DNA of 40,061 bases from Clostridia bacterium. Lineage in GTDB: Bacteria > Bacillota_A > Clostridia > Christensenellales > Aristaeellaceae. The DNA lies in the NCBI GenBank assembly GCA_017530275.1, contig JAFXMP010000367.1, forward strand, positions 1 to 40,061. Direction: 5' to 3'. Made by a program: the position numbers and the translations under genes. Below are positions 22,679 through 30,829 of the stretch, piece by piece. Position 1 is the first letter of the stretch, and each line of letters starts with the position of its first letter. The notes beneath the pieces are model-generated. The model was not told the DNA's origin, made no database searches, and saw only the letters and a program-made list of their open reading frames with translations.

Positions 22679-25600
22679 ATGTACATTGCCGATCTTCACA
22701 TACATTCCCGTTTTTCTCGGGCTACCAGCGGAGAATGCGACGCGCCGCATCTGGACCTTTGGGCGCGAAACAAGGGCATTTCTCTGGTGGGCACGGGGGA
22801 TTTTACCCATCCCCAGTGGCGGCAGGAATTGTGGGAAATGCTGGATGAAGAAGGGGACGGGATATACCGCCTGAAGGAGGAATACCGCCTGCCCTGCGAT
22901 ACCATGAACACGGTACAGCCCCGTTTCGTGATTACCGGGGAAATCAGCACCATATACAAGCGGGATGGGAAAACGCGCAAGGTGCATCATGTGATCATCC
23001 TGCCGGGGCTGGAAGCGGCGGAAAACCTTTCTCACCGGCTGGAAGCCATTGGCAATCTGCACAGCGACGGCCGGCCCATTTTGGGGCTGGACAGCCGGCT
23101 CCTGCTGGAAATCACCCTGGATACCTGCCCGGAGGCGATATATGTTCCGGCGCACATCTGGACGCCCCATTTTTCCCTGTTCGGGGCCTTTTCCGGCTTT
23201 GACACAATAGAAGAATGTTTTGGCGATCTGACGCCCTGCGTGCATGCCCTGGAAACGGGGCTTTCCTCCGATCCGCCCATGAACCGCCGCCTGTCCGCCC
23301 TGGATGGGCATATTCTGGTATCCAATTCAGATGCCCATTCTCCCCAGAAATTGGGCCGGGAAGCCAATCTGCTGTCCTGTGAAATGGGGTATCATGCGCT
23401 GAAACGGGCTTTGGATACGGGAGAAGGCTTTGGGGGCACCCTTGAGTTTTACCCGGAGGAAGGAAAGTATCATCTGGATGGGCACCGGAACTGCCAGTGC
23501 CGCTTAACGCCGGAGGAGACGCTGGGCAATGGCGGCGTGTGTCCGGTATGCGGGAAAAAAGTGACCATCGGTGTGCTGAACCGGGTGGAGGCGCTGGCGG
23601 ACCGGCCCGAACCGGAGAAGCTGGACAGGCCTTTTGAAAGCCTGATCCCCCTGCCGGAGCTGCTGGGAGAGGTCCTTGGTACTTCCGCAGCCAGCAAAAA
23701 GGCGCAGGAGGCGTATTTTGACCTGCTCCAAAAGCTGGGATCGGAATTTACCGTCCTGCGGGAAAGAAGCATAGAAGATATTCAAGCGGCGGGCGGGTTC
23801 CTGCTGGGTGAAGCCGTGCGGCGGATGCGGGCGGGAAACGTAATCCGTCAGGGCGGATATGATGGGGAATACGGCGTGATCCGCGTGTTCCAGCCAGGAG
23901 AAAAGGAAACGCTGCTGGGACAGACCACCCTGCTGTCCGTTGCTCCCGTAACAGCGGCAAAAAAAGCGGCAATGGCTGCAAGGCCAACCGCCGCGCAGGA
24001 AGAAATACTGGATAACCTGACGGAGACGCGCCCCAATCCCGAACAGGAAGCCGTCGTTCACGCGGAAGACGGCACGATAGCGGTCATCGCCGGACCGGGC
24101 ACTGGAAAAACGGGCACCCTGGTAAACCGCATTGCCTGGCTGATCGAAGAAAAGGCCGTTTCTCCGAAGGAAATCACCGCAGTGACCTTCACACGCCAGG
24201 CGGCCCGGGAAATGCTGGAACGCCTGGAAAAACGACTGGGGAAAAAACGCGTCAAAGGGCTGACCGTAGGCACGTTTCACGCCATTTGCCTGAATCTGAT
24301 CGAAAAAAAGCCGCTGATTTCCCGGGAAATGGCGCGGGACACTATGGCGGATATTTTAAGCGAACGCGGGGAAAAGATGTCTTCCACCAGCGCCCTGAAC
24401 TTGATTTCCGTACGGAAAAGCGGCTTGGAAACGCCCGGCTTGCCGGAAGGCTTATGGGAACAATACCAACAGAAGATGCGAGAAATGGGTGTGCGGGACC
24501 TGGATGATGTGCTGCTTGAAGCGCTGCGTGTTCCCGTCCAGGATAAGCCGTGCTTTCATTACCTGCTGGTCGATGAATATCAGGATATCAACGCTGTGCA
24601 GCGGTCTTTGGTGCGTCATTGGAGCGAAAACGGGCGTTTGTTCGTGATCGGCGACCCCGATCAATCTATTTACGGCTTCCGGGGCGCGGACGCAAAGTGC
24701 TTTGACGCGCTGCTTGAGGACAGGCCGGATGCGAAGATCATTCATTTGAAGCATAACTACCGCTCCGCCCCGGAGATCCTGAACAGCGCCTTGACGGTGA
24801 TCAACGGAAATCCGGGAGAGAAGCGGGAATTGACGTCCACCGTGCCCGCTGGAGAACCAGTGCGCCTGGTACGGGCGGCGGATGAGCAGGGGCAGTATAT
24901 CTGGATCGCCAAGGAAATCGCCCGGCTCACCGGCGGCGTGGACATGCTGGAGGCCAAAGCGGGAGAACGGGCGCTATGCGCTTTTTCGGAAATCGCCGTG
25001 CTGTGCCGCACCCATCGGCAGTTGGAACAGGCAGAGAGGTGCCTTCGCCACGACAGCATTCCCTGCGCGGTATCAGGCCGGGGGGATTTTCTGGCGGATG
25101 AAAAGAATCAGGCGTTGCTGGGCTTTTTCACCGCCCTGGAGGAGCCGGAAAACCTGCCCGCCCTGCGCACAGCGCTAAAGGGCCTTTGGCATTGTCCGGA
25201 CGGACTGGCCGCACGGGCGGAAGAAGCTATTGGCTTAAAGGGAGAAGCCTTTGAAGCGGCGCTTTCCTCCTTTGACGGCCTTTCTCCCTTTCTGGACGCG
25301 GTGAAAAAGTATGGGCCGCTGCTGCGGAAGGAAAAGCCCCGGAGGCTGCTGGAGGCGCTGGCGGAGGATACGGGCGTGAAGGGCAGGACGGTGGAGCAGC
25401 TTTGGAACACCGCCGTATTCTTCGATACCATGCCCGATTTTCTCGCGGCCCTGCGTTTGGGAGAAGAAGGGGACATTACCCGCTTGAGCGGCGGAAAGCC
25501 CTCCGGCGCGGTGCGGCTGATGACGCTGCACGGCGCCAAGGGACTGGAATTCCCCTGCGTGTTCCTGGCCGGGCTGGATGCGGGGCGGTTTCCTGCTGAA

Positions 25601-25804
25601 CGGCAGGAAGAGGAAACGGATGTGGAAGAAGAACGGCGGCTGCTGTTCGTAGGGATCACGCGGGCCAAGCATCGCCTGATCCTGACCTGCGGAAACGACC
25701 CATCCGCTTTCGTGGATGAACTGCCAGCCTCCGTCCGGCAAGAGGATGCCCGCATCCGTCCCCGGCAAGCCGAAACGGAGCAAATCAGTTTCTTTGGATT
25801 ATGA
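22679..25804 (+). CDS. EndoQ-type PHP endonuclease fused to UvrD/PcrA-type helicase
   Basis: A 1041-residue two-part DNA repair protein. The N-terminal part (about 1-430) is endonuclease Q-like: PHP metal-binding starts (ADLHIHSRFS, VGTGDFTHPQW, SNSDAHSPQ), a four-Cys zinc module (CQC and CPVC near 265-290) and the conserved RVEALADRPE...LIPLPELLGEVLG region. EndoQ enzymes nick DNA at deaminated or abasic bases. The C-terminal part (about 450-1041) is a complete SF1 helicase: NPEQEAVV, GPGTGKT, VDEYQDIN, IGDPDQSIYGFRGAD, HNYRS, LMTLHGAKGLEFPCVFLAGL, LLFVGITRAKHRLIL. The fusion suggests that nicking and strand displacement are coupled. AGGAGT 8 nt upstream sets the ATG. The two halves are certain; the biochemistry of the fusion is inference. 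Confidence 0.92.
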   Translation: MYIADLHIHSRFSRATSGECDAPHLDLWARNKGISLVGTGDFTHPQWRQELWEMLDEEGDGIYRLKEEYRLPCDTMNTVQPRFVITGEISTIYKRDGKTRKVHHVIILPGLEAAENLSHRLEAIGNLHSDGRPILGLDSRLLLEITLDTCPEAIYVPAHIWTPHFSLFGAFSGFDTIEECFGDLTPCVHALETGLSSDPPMNRRLSALDGHILVSNSDAHSPQKLGREANLLSCEMGYHALKRALDTGEGFGGTLEFYPEEGKYHLDGHRNCQCRLTPEETLGNGGVCPVCGKKVTIGVLNRVEALADRPEPEKLDRPFESLIPLPELLGEVLGTSAASKKAQEAYFDLLQKLGSEFTVLRERSIEDIQAAGGFLLGEAVRRMRAGNVIRQGGYDGEYGVIRVFQPGEKETLLGQTTLLSVAPVTAAKKAAMAARPTAAQEEILDNLTETRPNPEQEAVVHAEDGTIAVIAGPGTGKTGTLVNRIAWLIEEKAVSPKEITAVTFTRQAAREMLERLEKRLGKKRVKGLTVGTFHAICLNLIEKKPLISREMARDTMADILSERGEKMSSTSALNLISVRKSGLETPGLPEGLWEQYQQKMREMGVRDLDDVLLEALRVPVQDKPCFHYLLVDEYQDINAVQRSLVRHWSENGRLFVIGDPDQSIYGFRGADAKCFDALLEDRPDAKIIHLKHNYRSAPEILNSALTVINGNPGEKRELTSTVPAGEPVRLVRAADEQGQYIWIAKEIARLTGGVDMLEAKAGERALCAFSEIAVLCRTHRQLEQAERCLRHDSIPCAVSGRGDFLADEKNQALLGFFTALEEPENLPALRTALKGLWHCPDGLAARAEEAIGLKGEAFEAALSSFDGLSPFLDAVKKYGPLLRKEKPRRLLEALAEDTGVKGRTVEQLWNTAVFFDTMPDFLAALRLGEEGDITRLSGGKPSGAVRLMTLHGAKGLEFPCVFLAGLDAGRFPAERQEEETDVEEERRLLFVGITRAKHRLILTCGNDPSAFVDELPASVRQEDARIRPRQAETEQISFFGL

Positions 25805-25957
25805 TGCGCGGGTAAGCGACGCCGCCCATTGCTGCAATTGGATGCTGTCCAATTGGCGGCTCAAAGTTAGCGCAACCGGAAGATTACTCTGCGCATAAGC
25901 TTCTTCGATATGGCGGCGCAGGGTCATGATGATTTCATAGGACGAACGCTGTTTCAT
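25799..25957 (-). CDS. Spo0E-like aspartyl-phosphate phosphatase (52 residues)
   Basis: A short gene on the minus strand, convergent with the helicase and overlapping its end by six bases. The peptide has two helices: 'YEIIMTLRRHIEEAYAQSN' then LTLSRQLDSIQLQQW. The LSRQLD segment matches the SQELD signature of Spo0E-family phosphatases, which remove the phosphate from Spo0A and delay sporulation. Length (52) is normal for the family. AAGGAGG precedes the ATG, but GGAGGTTCCTCC could fold and hide part of it. The upstream region carries Spo0A-type boxes, supporting the identification. The target is inferred from family; spo0A itself is not in the window. Confidence 0.78.
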   Translation of the reverse strand: MKQRSSYEIIMTLRRHIEEAYAQSNLPVALTLSRQLDSIQLQQWAASLTRAS

Positions 25958-26018
25958 GGGGAGGAACCTCCTTTAGGATCATTTTGTGGAATTTTCGGAC
26001 ATTTTGCCGTCCATATAC

Positions 26019-26105
26019 AGCATACGCCGTCGAATGAGCACTTGCAAGGGAAAAACCTGTCGAAGGCTGTCGAAGACACCATATTTCGTTCGACATGATG
26101 CGACA
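26019..26105 (-). promoter_or_regulatory. Promoter of the Spo0E-like gene with a phased array of Spo0A boxes
   Basis: Perfect 0A boxes TGTCGAA lie at 26058-26064 and 26068-26074 (10 bp apart). An inverted perfect box TTCGACA lies at 26089-26095, with a second inverted near-match TGCGACA at 26099-26105 (again 10 bp). A further near-match CGTCGAA is at 26028-26034. A minus-strand promoter TTGCAA (26042-26047), 17 bp, TATGCT (26019-26024) lies immediately downstream of the array, with its start 62 bp before the ATG. The 328-bp gap between the Spo0E-like gene and serC otherwise holds only the serC promoter and leader. Confidence 0.8.
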
Positions 26106-26187
26106 TATACAAGATATGGTGGATTGAAAACAGATGCTTTTTTCTCGGCGCGTATTGTTTTTCCGTTGTATTTCATGGAAAGAACGG

Positions 26188-26257
26188 TTGCCAAAAACGG
26201 GAAGGCGTGGTATGATATGCGCACGGTCAAAAAATGCCCGGCGGGCAAAAATTGACC
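26188..26257 (+). promoter_or_regulatory. serC promoter and nested 5' hairpin leader
   Basis: TTGCCA (26188-26193), 17-bp spacer, TATGAT (26211-26216). Transcription should begin near 26223, directly at a nested hairpin: outer arms GGTCAA (26225-26230) and TTGACC (26252-26257), symmetric A4 internal loops, inner arms TGCCC/GGGCA around GGC. No T run follows, so it is not a terminator; it may stabilise the 5' end or be regulatory. Confidence 0.6.
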
Positions 26258-26285
26258 CAATAAATGGAAAGGTGGATTTTTCTCG

Positions 26286-27356
26286 ATGGAACGTGTATAT
26301 AATTTTTCTCCCGGCCCCTCTGCGCTGCCCCTGCCTGTGCTGGAAAAGGTGAAGGAAGCCCTGCCGGTGTACGGCGATACGGGTATGAACGTGATGGAAA
26401 TGAGCCATCGCAGCCCCATGTATCAGGCCATCATCGATGATACCACGGCCCGGCTCCGCGCCCTGATGCACATTCCGGAAACGTACGCAGTGCTGTTTCT
26501 CCATGGCGGCGCCACCATGCAGTTCGCTTCTGTGCCCATGAACTTGGGCGTGAAGGGGGAAGCGGACTACATCGACAGCGGCAATTTCGCTCACGGCGCG
26601 GCTGGGGAAGCGGCCAAGTATTTGAAAGTGAACGTGGTCGCGTCCTCCCGGGACGATAATTATGTATACATTCCCGAATGGGAAGGCAAGCTGAATCCCG
26701 AAGCGGATTACCTGCATATCACCACCAACAACACCATTTACGGAACCCACTACACCGTGCTGCCCGAAGGAAAAGCGCCCCTTGTAGCCGATATGAGCAG
26801 CAACATCCTGGGCGAAGTGTACGATATCAATAAATTCGGCGTGGTGTACGCCGGCGCGCAGAAGAACATCGGCCCCGCCGGCCTGTGTGTGCTGATCGTG
26901 CGGAAGGACCTGCTGGGCCACGCTTCTCCCATCTGCCCCAAGGTGCTCAACTGGGCCACCCAGGCGGACAATGGCAGTATGCTGAACACCCCGAACACCT
27001 TCGCTATTTACGTCGCGGGCCTGTGCATGGCCTGGCTGCAGGAGCAGGGCGGCGTGGAAGGCATCGAAAAGGTCAACAAGGAAAAGGCCGCGCTGCTGTA
27101 CGATTATCTGGACAACAGCGCCCTGTTCAACGCCACCGCCCAGAAGGAATTCCGTTCCATCATGAACGTCACCTTCGTTACCGGTGATAAGGAAAAGGAC
27201 GCCGCTTTCGTCAAGTTCGCCGCCTCCAAGGGCCTGGTGAACCTGAAGGGCCACCGCAGCGTGGGCGGCATGCGCGCCAGCATTTACAACGCCATGCCCA
27301 TGGAAGGCGTGAAAAAGCTGATAGCCGTCATGAAAGAATTTGAAGTGAACGGATGA
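26286..27356 (+). CDS. serC: Phosphoserine aminotransferase SerC
   Basis: PLP-dependent enzyme of serine synthesis that converts 3-phosphohydroxypyruvate and glutamate to phosphoserine (356 residues, normal length). The start is RVYNFSPGPSALPLPVLEKV, a family hallmark. Substrate and PLP motifs are MSHRSPMYQ, LHGGATMQF and VYAGAQKNIGPAGLCVLIV, where the Lys is the PLP-binding residue. AAGGTGG precedes the ATG. It lies 12 bp before serA in one operon. A serB (phosphoserine phosphatase) gene is not in the window. Confidence 0.96.
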   Translation: MERVYNFSPGPSALPLPVLEKVKEALPVYGDTGMNVMEMSHRSPMYQAIIDDTTARLRALMHIPETYAVLFLHGGATMQFASVPMNLGVKGEADYIDSGNFAHGAAGEAAKYLKVNVVASSRDDNYVYIPEWEGKLNPEADYLHITTNNTIYGTHYTVLPEGKAPLVADMSSNILGEVYDINKFGVVYAGAQKNIGPAGLCVLIVRKDLLGHASPICPKVLNWATQADNGSMLNTPNTFAIYVAGLCMAWLQEQGGVEGIEKVNKEKAALLYDYLDNSALFNATAQKEFRSIMNVTFVTGDKEKDAAFVKFAASKGLVNLKGHRSVGGMRASIYNAMPMEGVKKLIAVMKEFEVNG

Positions 27357-27368
27357 AGGAGAAGCCGT

Positions 27369-28532
27369 ATGTATAAGATCAAAACGCTGAATTCCATTTC
27401 GCCTGTCATTCATGAAGTGCTGTCCGCCGGGCAGTACGTGGTGTCCAACGAGGAACCCACCCCCGACGCCATCCTGGTGCGCAGCGCCGCCATGCACGAT
27501 ATGGAGTTGCCGGAATCCCTGCTTGCCATCGCCAGGGCCGGGGCGGGCACCAACAATATCCCCATCGACAAGTGTTCCGAAAAGGGCATCGTAGTCTTTA
27601 ACACCCCCGGCGCCAATGCTAACGCGGTTGCGGAATTGGTGATTGCCGGTCTGCTGCTGTCCAGCCGCGATATCGCGGGCGGTATCGCCTGGGTGAAGGA
27701 ATCCAAAGACGAGCCGGGACTGGAAAAGCTGGTGGAAAAGAAAAAGAGCCAGTTCGTGGGTCCCGAGCTGCGGGGCAAGAAGCTGGCCGTCATCGGCCTG
27801 GGCGCGATCGGCGCGCTGGTTGCCAACGCTGCTGCTCAGGGCCTTGGTATGGAAGTGGTGGGCTATGACCCCTACATCTCCGTGGCCCACGCTTGGGCGC
27901 TGTCCCGGGCCATTCATCGGGCCGACGCAATGGAAGACGCTGTGAAGGACGCAGATTATATCACCTTCCATATCCCCCTCATGGATTCCACCCGGGGCAC
28001 CATCAACGCCGCCTTTATCAAGAGCCTGAAAAAAGGCGTGCGCATCATGAACTTCTCCCGCGGCGAGTTGGCCGTAGCCGACGATATCAAGGCAGCCATC
28101 GCGGAAGAACAGCTGGCGGCCTATGTGACGGATTTCCCCTGCGCCGCTTTGGCGGATACCCCCAAGGTGGTGTGCCTGCCTCACCTGGGCGCTTCCACTC
28201 CGGAGAGCGAGGACCGCTGCGCTGAAATGGCCGCCAATGAACTCAAGGATTATTTGGAGCGCGGCGTGATCCGCAACAGCGTGAACCTGCCAGAGATCAT
28301 GCTGGGCATCCCTGAAGGCAGCCGTGTGCTGCTGATCCACAAAAACGTGCCCGGCGTGGTGAGCAGCATTTCCAGCCTGATTTCCGGCCGCGGCATCAAC
28401 ATCCAGAACATGCTGAACAAGAGCCGGGGAGATATGGCCGTCACCGTGCTGGAACTGGTGCAGCATCCTGACGATACCCTGCTGGCCGCTCTGGGCAAGC
28501 TCAAGGACGTGGTCCGGGCCCGGCTGATCTGA
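27369..28532 (+). CDS. serA: D-3-phosphoglycerate dehydrogenase SerA (short form with ACT domain)
   Basis: First enzyme of serine synthesis, oxidising 3-phosphoglycerate with NAD (387 residues). Motifs: ARAGAGTNNIPIDKCSEKGI, VIGLGAIGALVA for NAD binding, NFSRGELAV with the catalytic Arg, LPHLGASTPESEDRCAEMAA with the catalytic His. The C-terminal ACT domain (about 315-385, LLIHKNVPGVVSSISSLIS) usually gives serine feedback inhibition. The ATG follows AAGGAGAA. Co-transcribed with serC and followed by a strong terminator. Confidence 0.95.
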   Translation: MYKIKTLNSISPVIHEVLSAGQYVVSNEEPTPDAILVRSAAMHDMELPESLLAIARAGAGTNNIPIDKCSEKGIVVFNTPGANANAVAELVIAGLLLSSRDIAGGIAWVKESKDEPGLEKLVEKKKSQFVGPELRGKKLAVIGLGAIGALVANAAAQGLGMEVVGYDPYISVAHAWALSRAIHRADAMEDAVKDADYITFHIPLMDSTRGTINAAFIKSLKKGVRIMNFSRGELAVADDIKAAIAEEQLAAYVTDFPCAALADTPKVVCLPHLGASTPESEDRCAEMAANELKDYLERGVIRNSVNLPEIMLGIPEGSRVLLIHKNVPGVVSSISSLISGRGINIQNMLNKSRGDMAVTVLELVQHPDDTLLAALGKLKDVVRARLI

Positions 28533-28552
28533 TCATTCCATAGAACGCGACG

Positions 28553-28586
28553 CCGCACGGCAGAAAAAGCCGTGCGGTTTTCTCTT
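28553..28586 (+). terminator. Terminator of serC-serA
   Basis: Perfect 9-bp stem CCGCACGGC (28553-28561) and GCCGTGCGG (28569-28577), 7-base A-rich loop, followed by TTTTCTCTT. The T run overlaps the -35 of the next promoter. Confidence 0.9.
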
Positions 28587-28614
28587 GACACATTCAGACA
28601 AAAAGGCATATAAT
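28585..28614 (+). promoter_or_regulatory. glnN promoter
   Basis: TTGACA (28585-28590), 18-bp spacer, TATAAT (28609-28614), both perfect consensus hexamers, starting inside the T run of the serA terminator. Confidence 0.8.
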
Positions 28615-28669
28615 TTCAGCATATTTTACCGGCGGCGTGTTTTTCGCGGCGCTGTGGACGGAGGTTCTC

Positions 28670-30757
28670 ATGAACTTGCAGGAAACGTTCGGAAGCCTGG
28701 TGTTCAACGACGCGGTGATGCGGCAGCGTTTGCCCAAGGAAACCTATCGGGCGCTGCACCGCACCATTGCGGAAGGGAAGTCCCTGAATCCCCAGGTGGC
28801 CAGCGTGGTAGCCAACACCATGAAGGATTGGGCCATCGAGAAAGGCGCGACCCATTATACCCATTGGTTCCAGCCCATGACGGGAATCACCGCCGAAAAG
28901 CACGATTCCTTCCTTTCGCCCATTGAGGGCGGCGGGGCCATTATGGAATTCGGCGGCAAGGAGCTGGTGCGGGGCGAACCGGACGCTTCCTCCTTCCCCT
29001 CCGGGGGCCTGCGCGCCACGTTCGAGGCCCGAGGCTACACGGCCTGGGACCCCACCAGTTATGCTTTTATCAAGGACGGCACTCTTTGCATCCCCACCGC
29101 CTTTTGCAGCTGGGGCGGTCACGCCCTGGACAAAAAAACGCCGCTGCTGCGCTCCAACGAAGCTCTGAATCGCCAGGCCCGGCGCATCCTGCAATTGCTG
29201 GGACATCCGGACGTGAAAAAGGTCAACGCCACCGTGGGTCCGGAGCAGGAGTATTTCCTCATTGACCGGGACCTGTATTATAAGCGCAAGGATTTGATCT
29301 ATACCGGCCGCACCCTGTTTGGAGCCAGACCTCCCAAGGGCCAGGAGCTGGACGATCATTATTTTGGCAACTTGAAGCCCCGGGTAGCCGCTTTTATGCG
29401 CGAGGTGGACGAAGAACTGTGGAAGCTGGGCGTGTCCGCCAAAACGGAGCATAACGAAGCGGCCCCCTGCCAGCATGAACTGGCCCCCATATTCACCACC
29501 AGCACCATCGCTACCGACCACAACCAGCTCACCATGGAAATCATGAAGCGGGTAGCCGGGAAGCACGGGTTTGCCTGCCTGCTGCACGAAAAGCCTTTTG
29601 CCGGGGTCAACGGCAGCGGTAAGCATAATAACTGGTCCATGAGCACCGATACCGGCGTGAATCTGCTGGAGCCGGGGGAGACGCCCGCCGAAAACGCCCA
29701 ATTTTTGCTGTTCTTAGTGGCGGTGATCAAGGCGGTGGACCTGCATCAGGATTTACTGCGCATTTCCGTGGCCGGGGCGGGCAACGACCACCGCCTGGGC
29801 GGCAACGAAGCGCCGCCCGCCATCATTTCCATGTTCCTGGGGGACGAGCTGGAAGCCATTTTGAACGCCATCGAGCACCACAGCGCTTATGTCGCTGGGG
29901 AGCGGATGGAAATGAATATCGGCGTTACCACCCTGCCCCGCATCCCCAAGGATACCACCGACCGGAACCGCACCTCGCCCTTCGCTTTTACCGGCAACAA
30001 ATTTGAGTTCCGTTCTCTGGGTTCGTCCATGTCCATTGCCGAAGCCAATGTGGTGATCAACACCATCGTGGCGGACGTGCTGATGGAATTTGCGGAAAAA
30101 TTAGAGGCGGCGGTGGACATTCGCGCCGAGGTGGAGCAAATCGTGGTGGACACCATCACGAACCACAAGCGCATCATTTTCAACGGCAACAATTATTCCG
30201 ACGAATGGAAGCGGGAAGCCCATGAGCGGGGCCTGCTGGACTTGCCTTCCACCCCGGACGCTCTGCCCCTGCTGATCACGGAAGAAAACATTGCTTTGTT
30301 CGAGCGTCAAAGGGTATACACACGCCAGGAGCTTTACAGCCGGTATGATATTCAGCTGGAAAACTACTGCAAGGTGATTTCTATCGAAGCCCATACCATG
30401 CTGGATATGGTGAATCAGGAAATCTTGCCCGCGATCCTGGCTTATTCCGGCCAGGCGGCCCGGGACGCGGCCTCCAAGCGGCAGCTCTGCGCCGATTTGG
30501 AGCTGACTTATGAACAAAAGCTGGTACGGCGTCTGGCCGCGCTGATCGACAGGATCGGCGAACAGATGGAGGCGCTGGAGCAGGCTGTTTTAGGCCTGGA
30601 AACCGCAGGAGATGCCCTGGCCCAGGCCCGCTACTGCCGGGATAGCATATTCCAGCGCATGCAGGCCCTGCGCGGCCCGGTGGACGAAGCGGAAACCATC
30701 GTGGACAAGCGTTTGTGGCCCTTCCCGGGATACGGGGAGCTGCTGACGACAAAATAG
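28670..30757 (+). CDS. glnN: Glutamine synthetase type III (GlnN)
   Basis: ATP-dependent conversion of glutamate and ammonia to glutamine; type III enzymes are large dodecamers typical of anaerobes and cyanobacteria (695 residues, normal for the type). Motifs: [29 protein letters not shown] with metal-binding Glu residues, [32 protein letters not shown] with the glutamate-binding loop, and [19 protein letters not shown] with ATP-site Arg residues. The C-terminal helical extension is present. The start is ATG 28670 with GGAGG five bases upstream; an earlier GTG has no ribosome binding site. It has its own consensus promoter and a terminator. Regulation by nitrogen is expected from family but no operator is seen. 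Confidence 0.96.
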   Translation: MNLQETFGSLVFNDAVMRQRLPKETYRALHRTIAEGKSLNPQVASVVANTMKDWAIEKGATHYTHWFQPMTGITAEKHDSFLSPIEGGGAIMEFGGKELVRGEPDASSFPSGGLRATFEARGYTAWDPTSYAFIKDGTLCIPTAFCSWGGHALDKKTPLLRSNEALNRQARRILQLLGHPDVKKVNATVGPEQEYFLIDRDLYYKRKDLIYTGRTLFGARPPKGQELDDHYFGNLKPRVAAFMREVDEELWKLGVSAKTEHNEAAPCQHELAPIFTTSTIATDHNQLTMEIMKRVAGKHGFACLLHEKPFAGVNGSGKHNNWSMSTDTGVNLLEPGETPAENAQFLLFLVAVIKAVDLHQDLLRISVAGAGNDHRLGGNEAPPAIISMFLGDELEAILNAIEHHSAYVAGERMEMNIGVTTLPRIPKDTTDRNRTSPFAFTGNKFEFRSLGSSMSIAEANVVINTIVADVLMEFAEKLEAAVDIRAEVEQIVVDTITNHKRIIFNGNNYSDEWKREAHERGLLDLPSTPDALPLLITEENIALFERQRVYTRQELYSRYDIQLENYCKVISIEAHTMLDMVNQEILPAILAYSGQAARDAASKRQLCADLELTYEQKLVRRLAALIDRIGEQMEALEQAVLGLETAGDALAQARYCRDSIFQRMQALRGPVDEAETIVDKRLWPFPGYGELLTTK

Positions 30758-30771
30758 AATAAAGAATACAC

Positions 30772-30816
30772 AAAAAACCTCCGTTCCGGTGCGAAAACCG
30801 AGAACAGAGGTTTTTT
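30772..30816. terminator. Bidirectional terminator between glnN and the phosphatase operon
   Basis: AAAAAACCTC (30772-30781) pairs with GAGGTTTTTT (30807-30816), with an inner CGGT/ACCG stem. T runs are present in both directions, and the genes on both sides are convergent. Confidence 0.9.
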
Positions 30817-30829
30817 CATATGCGCTGGA

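Noticed and set aside
25935..28466. Very long open frame on the minus strand opposite serC and serA
   Set aside because: It mirrors two certain genes, gives a His/Gly/Gln-rich translation without motifs, and is expected from GC-rich codon bias.
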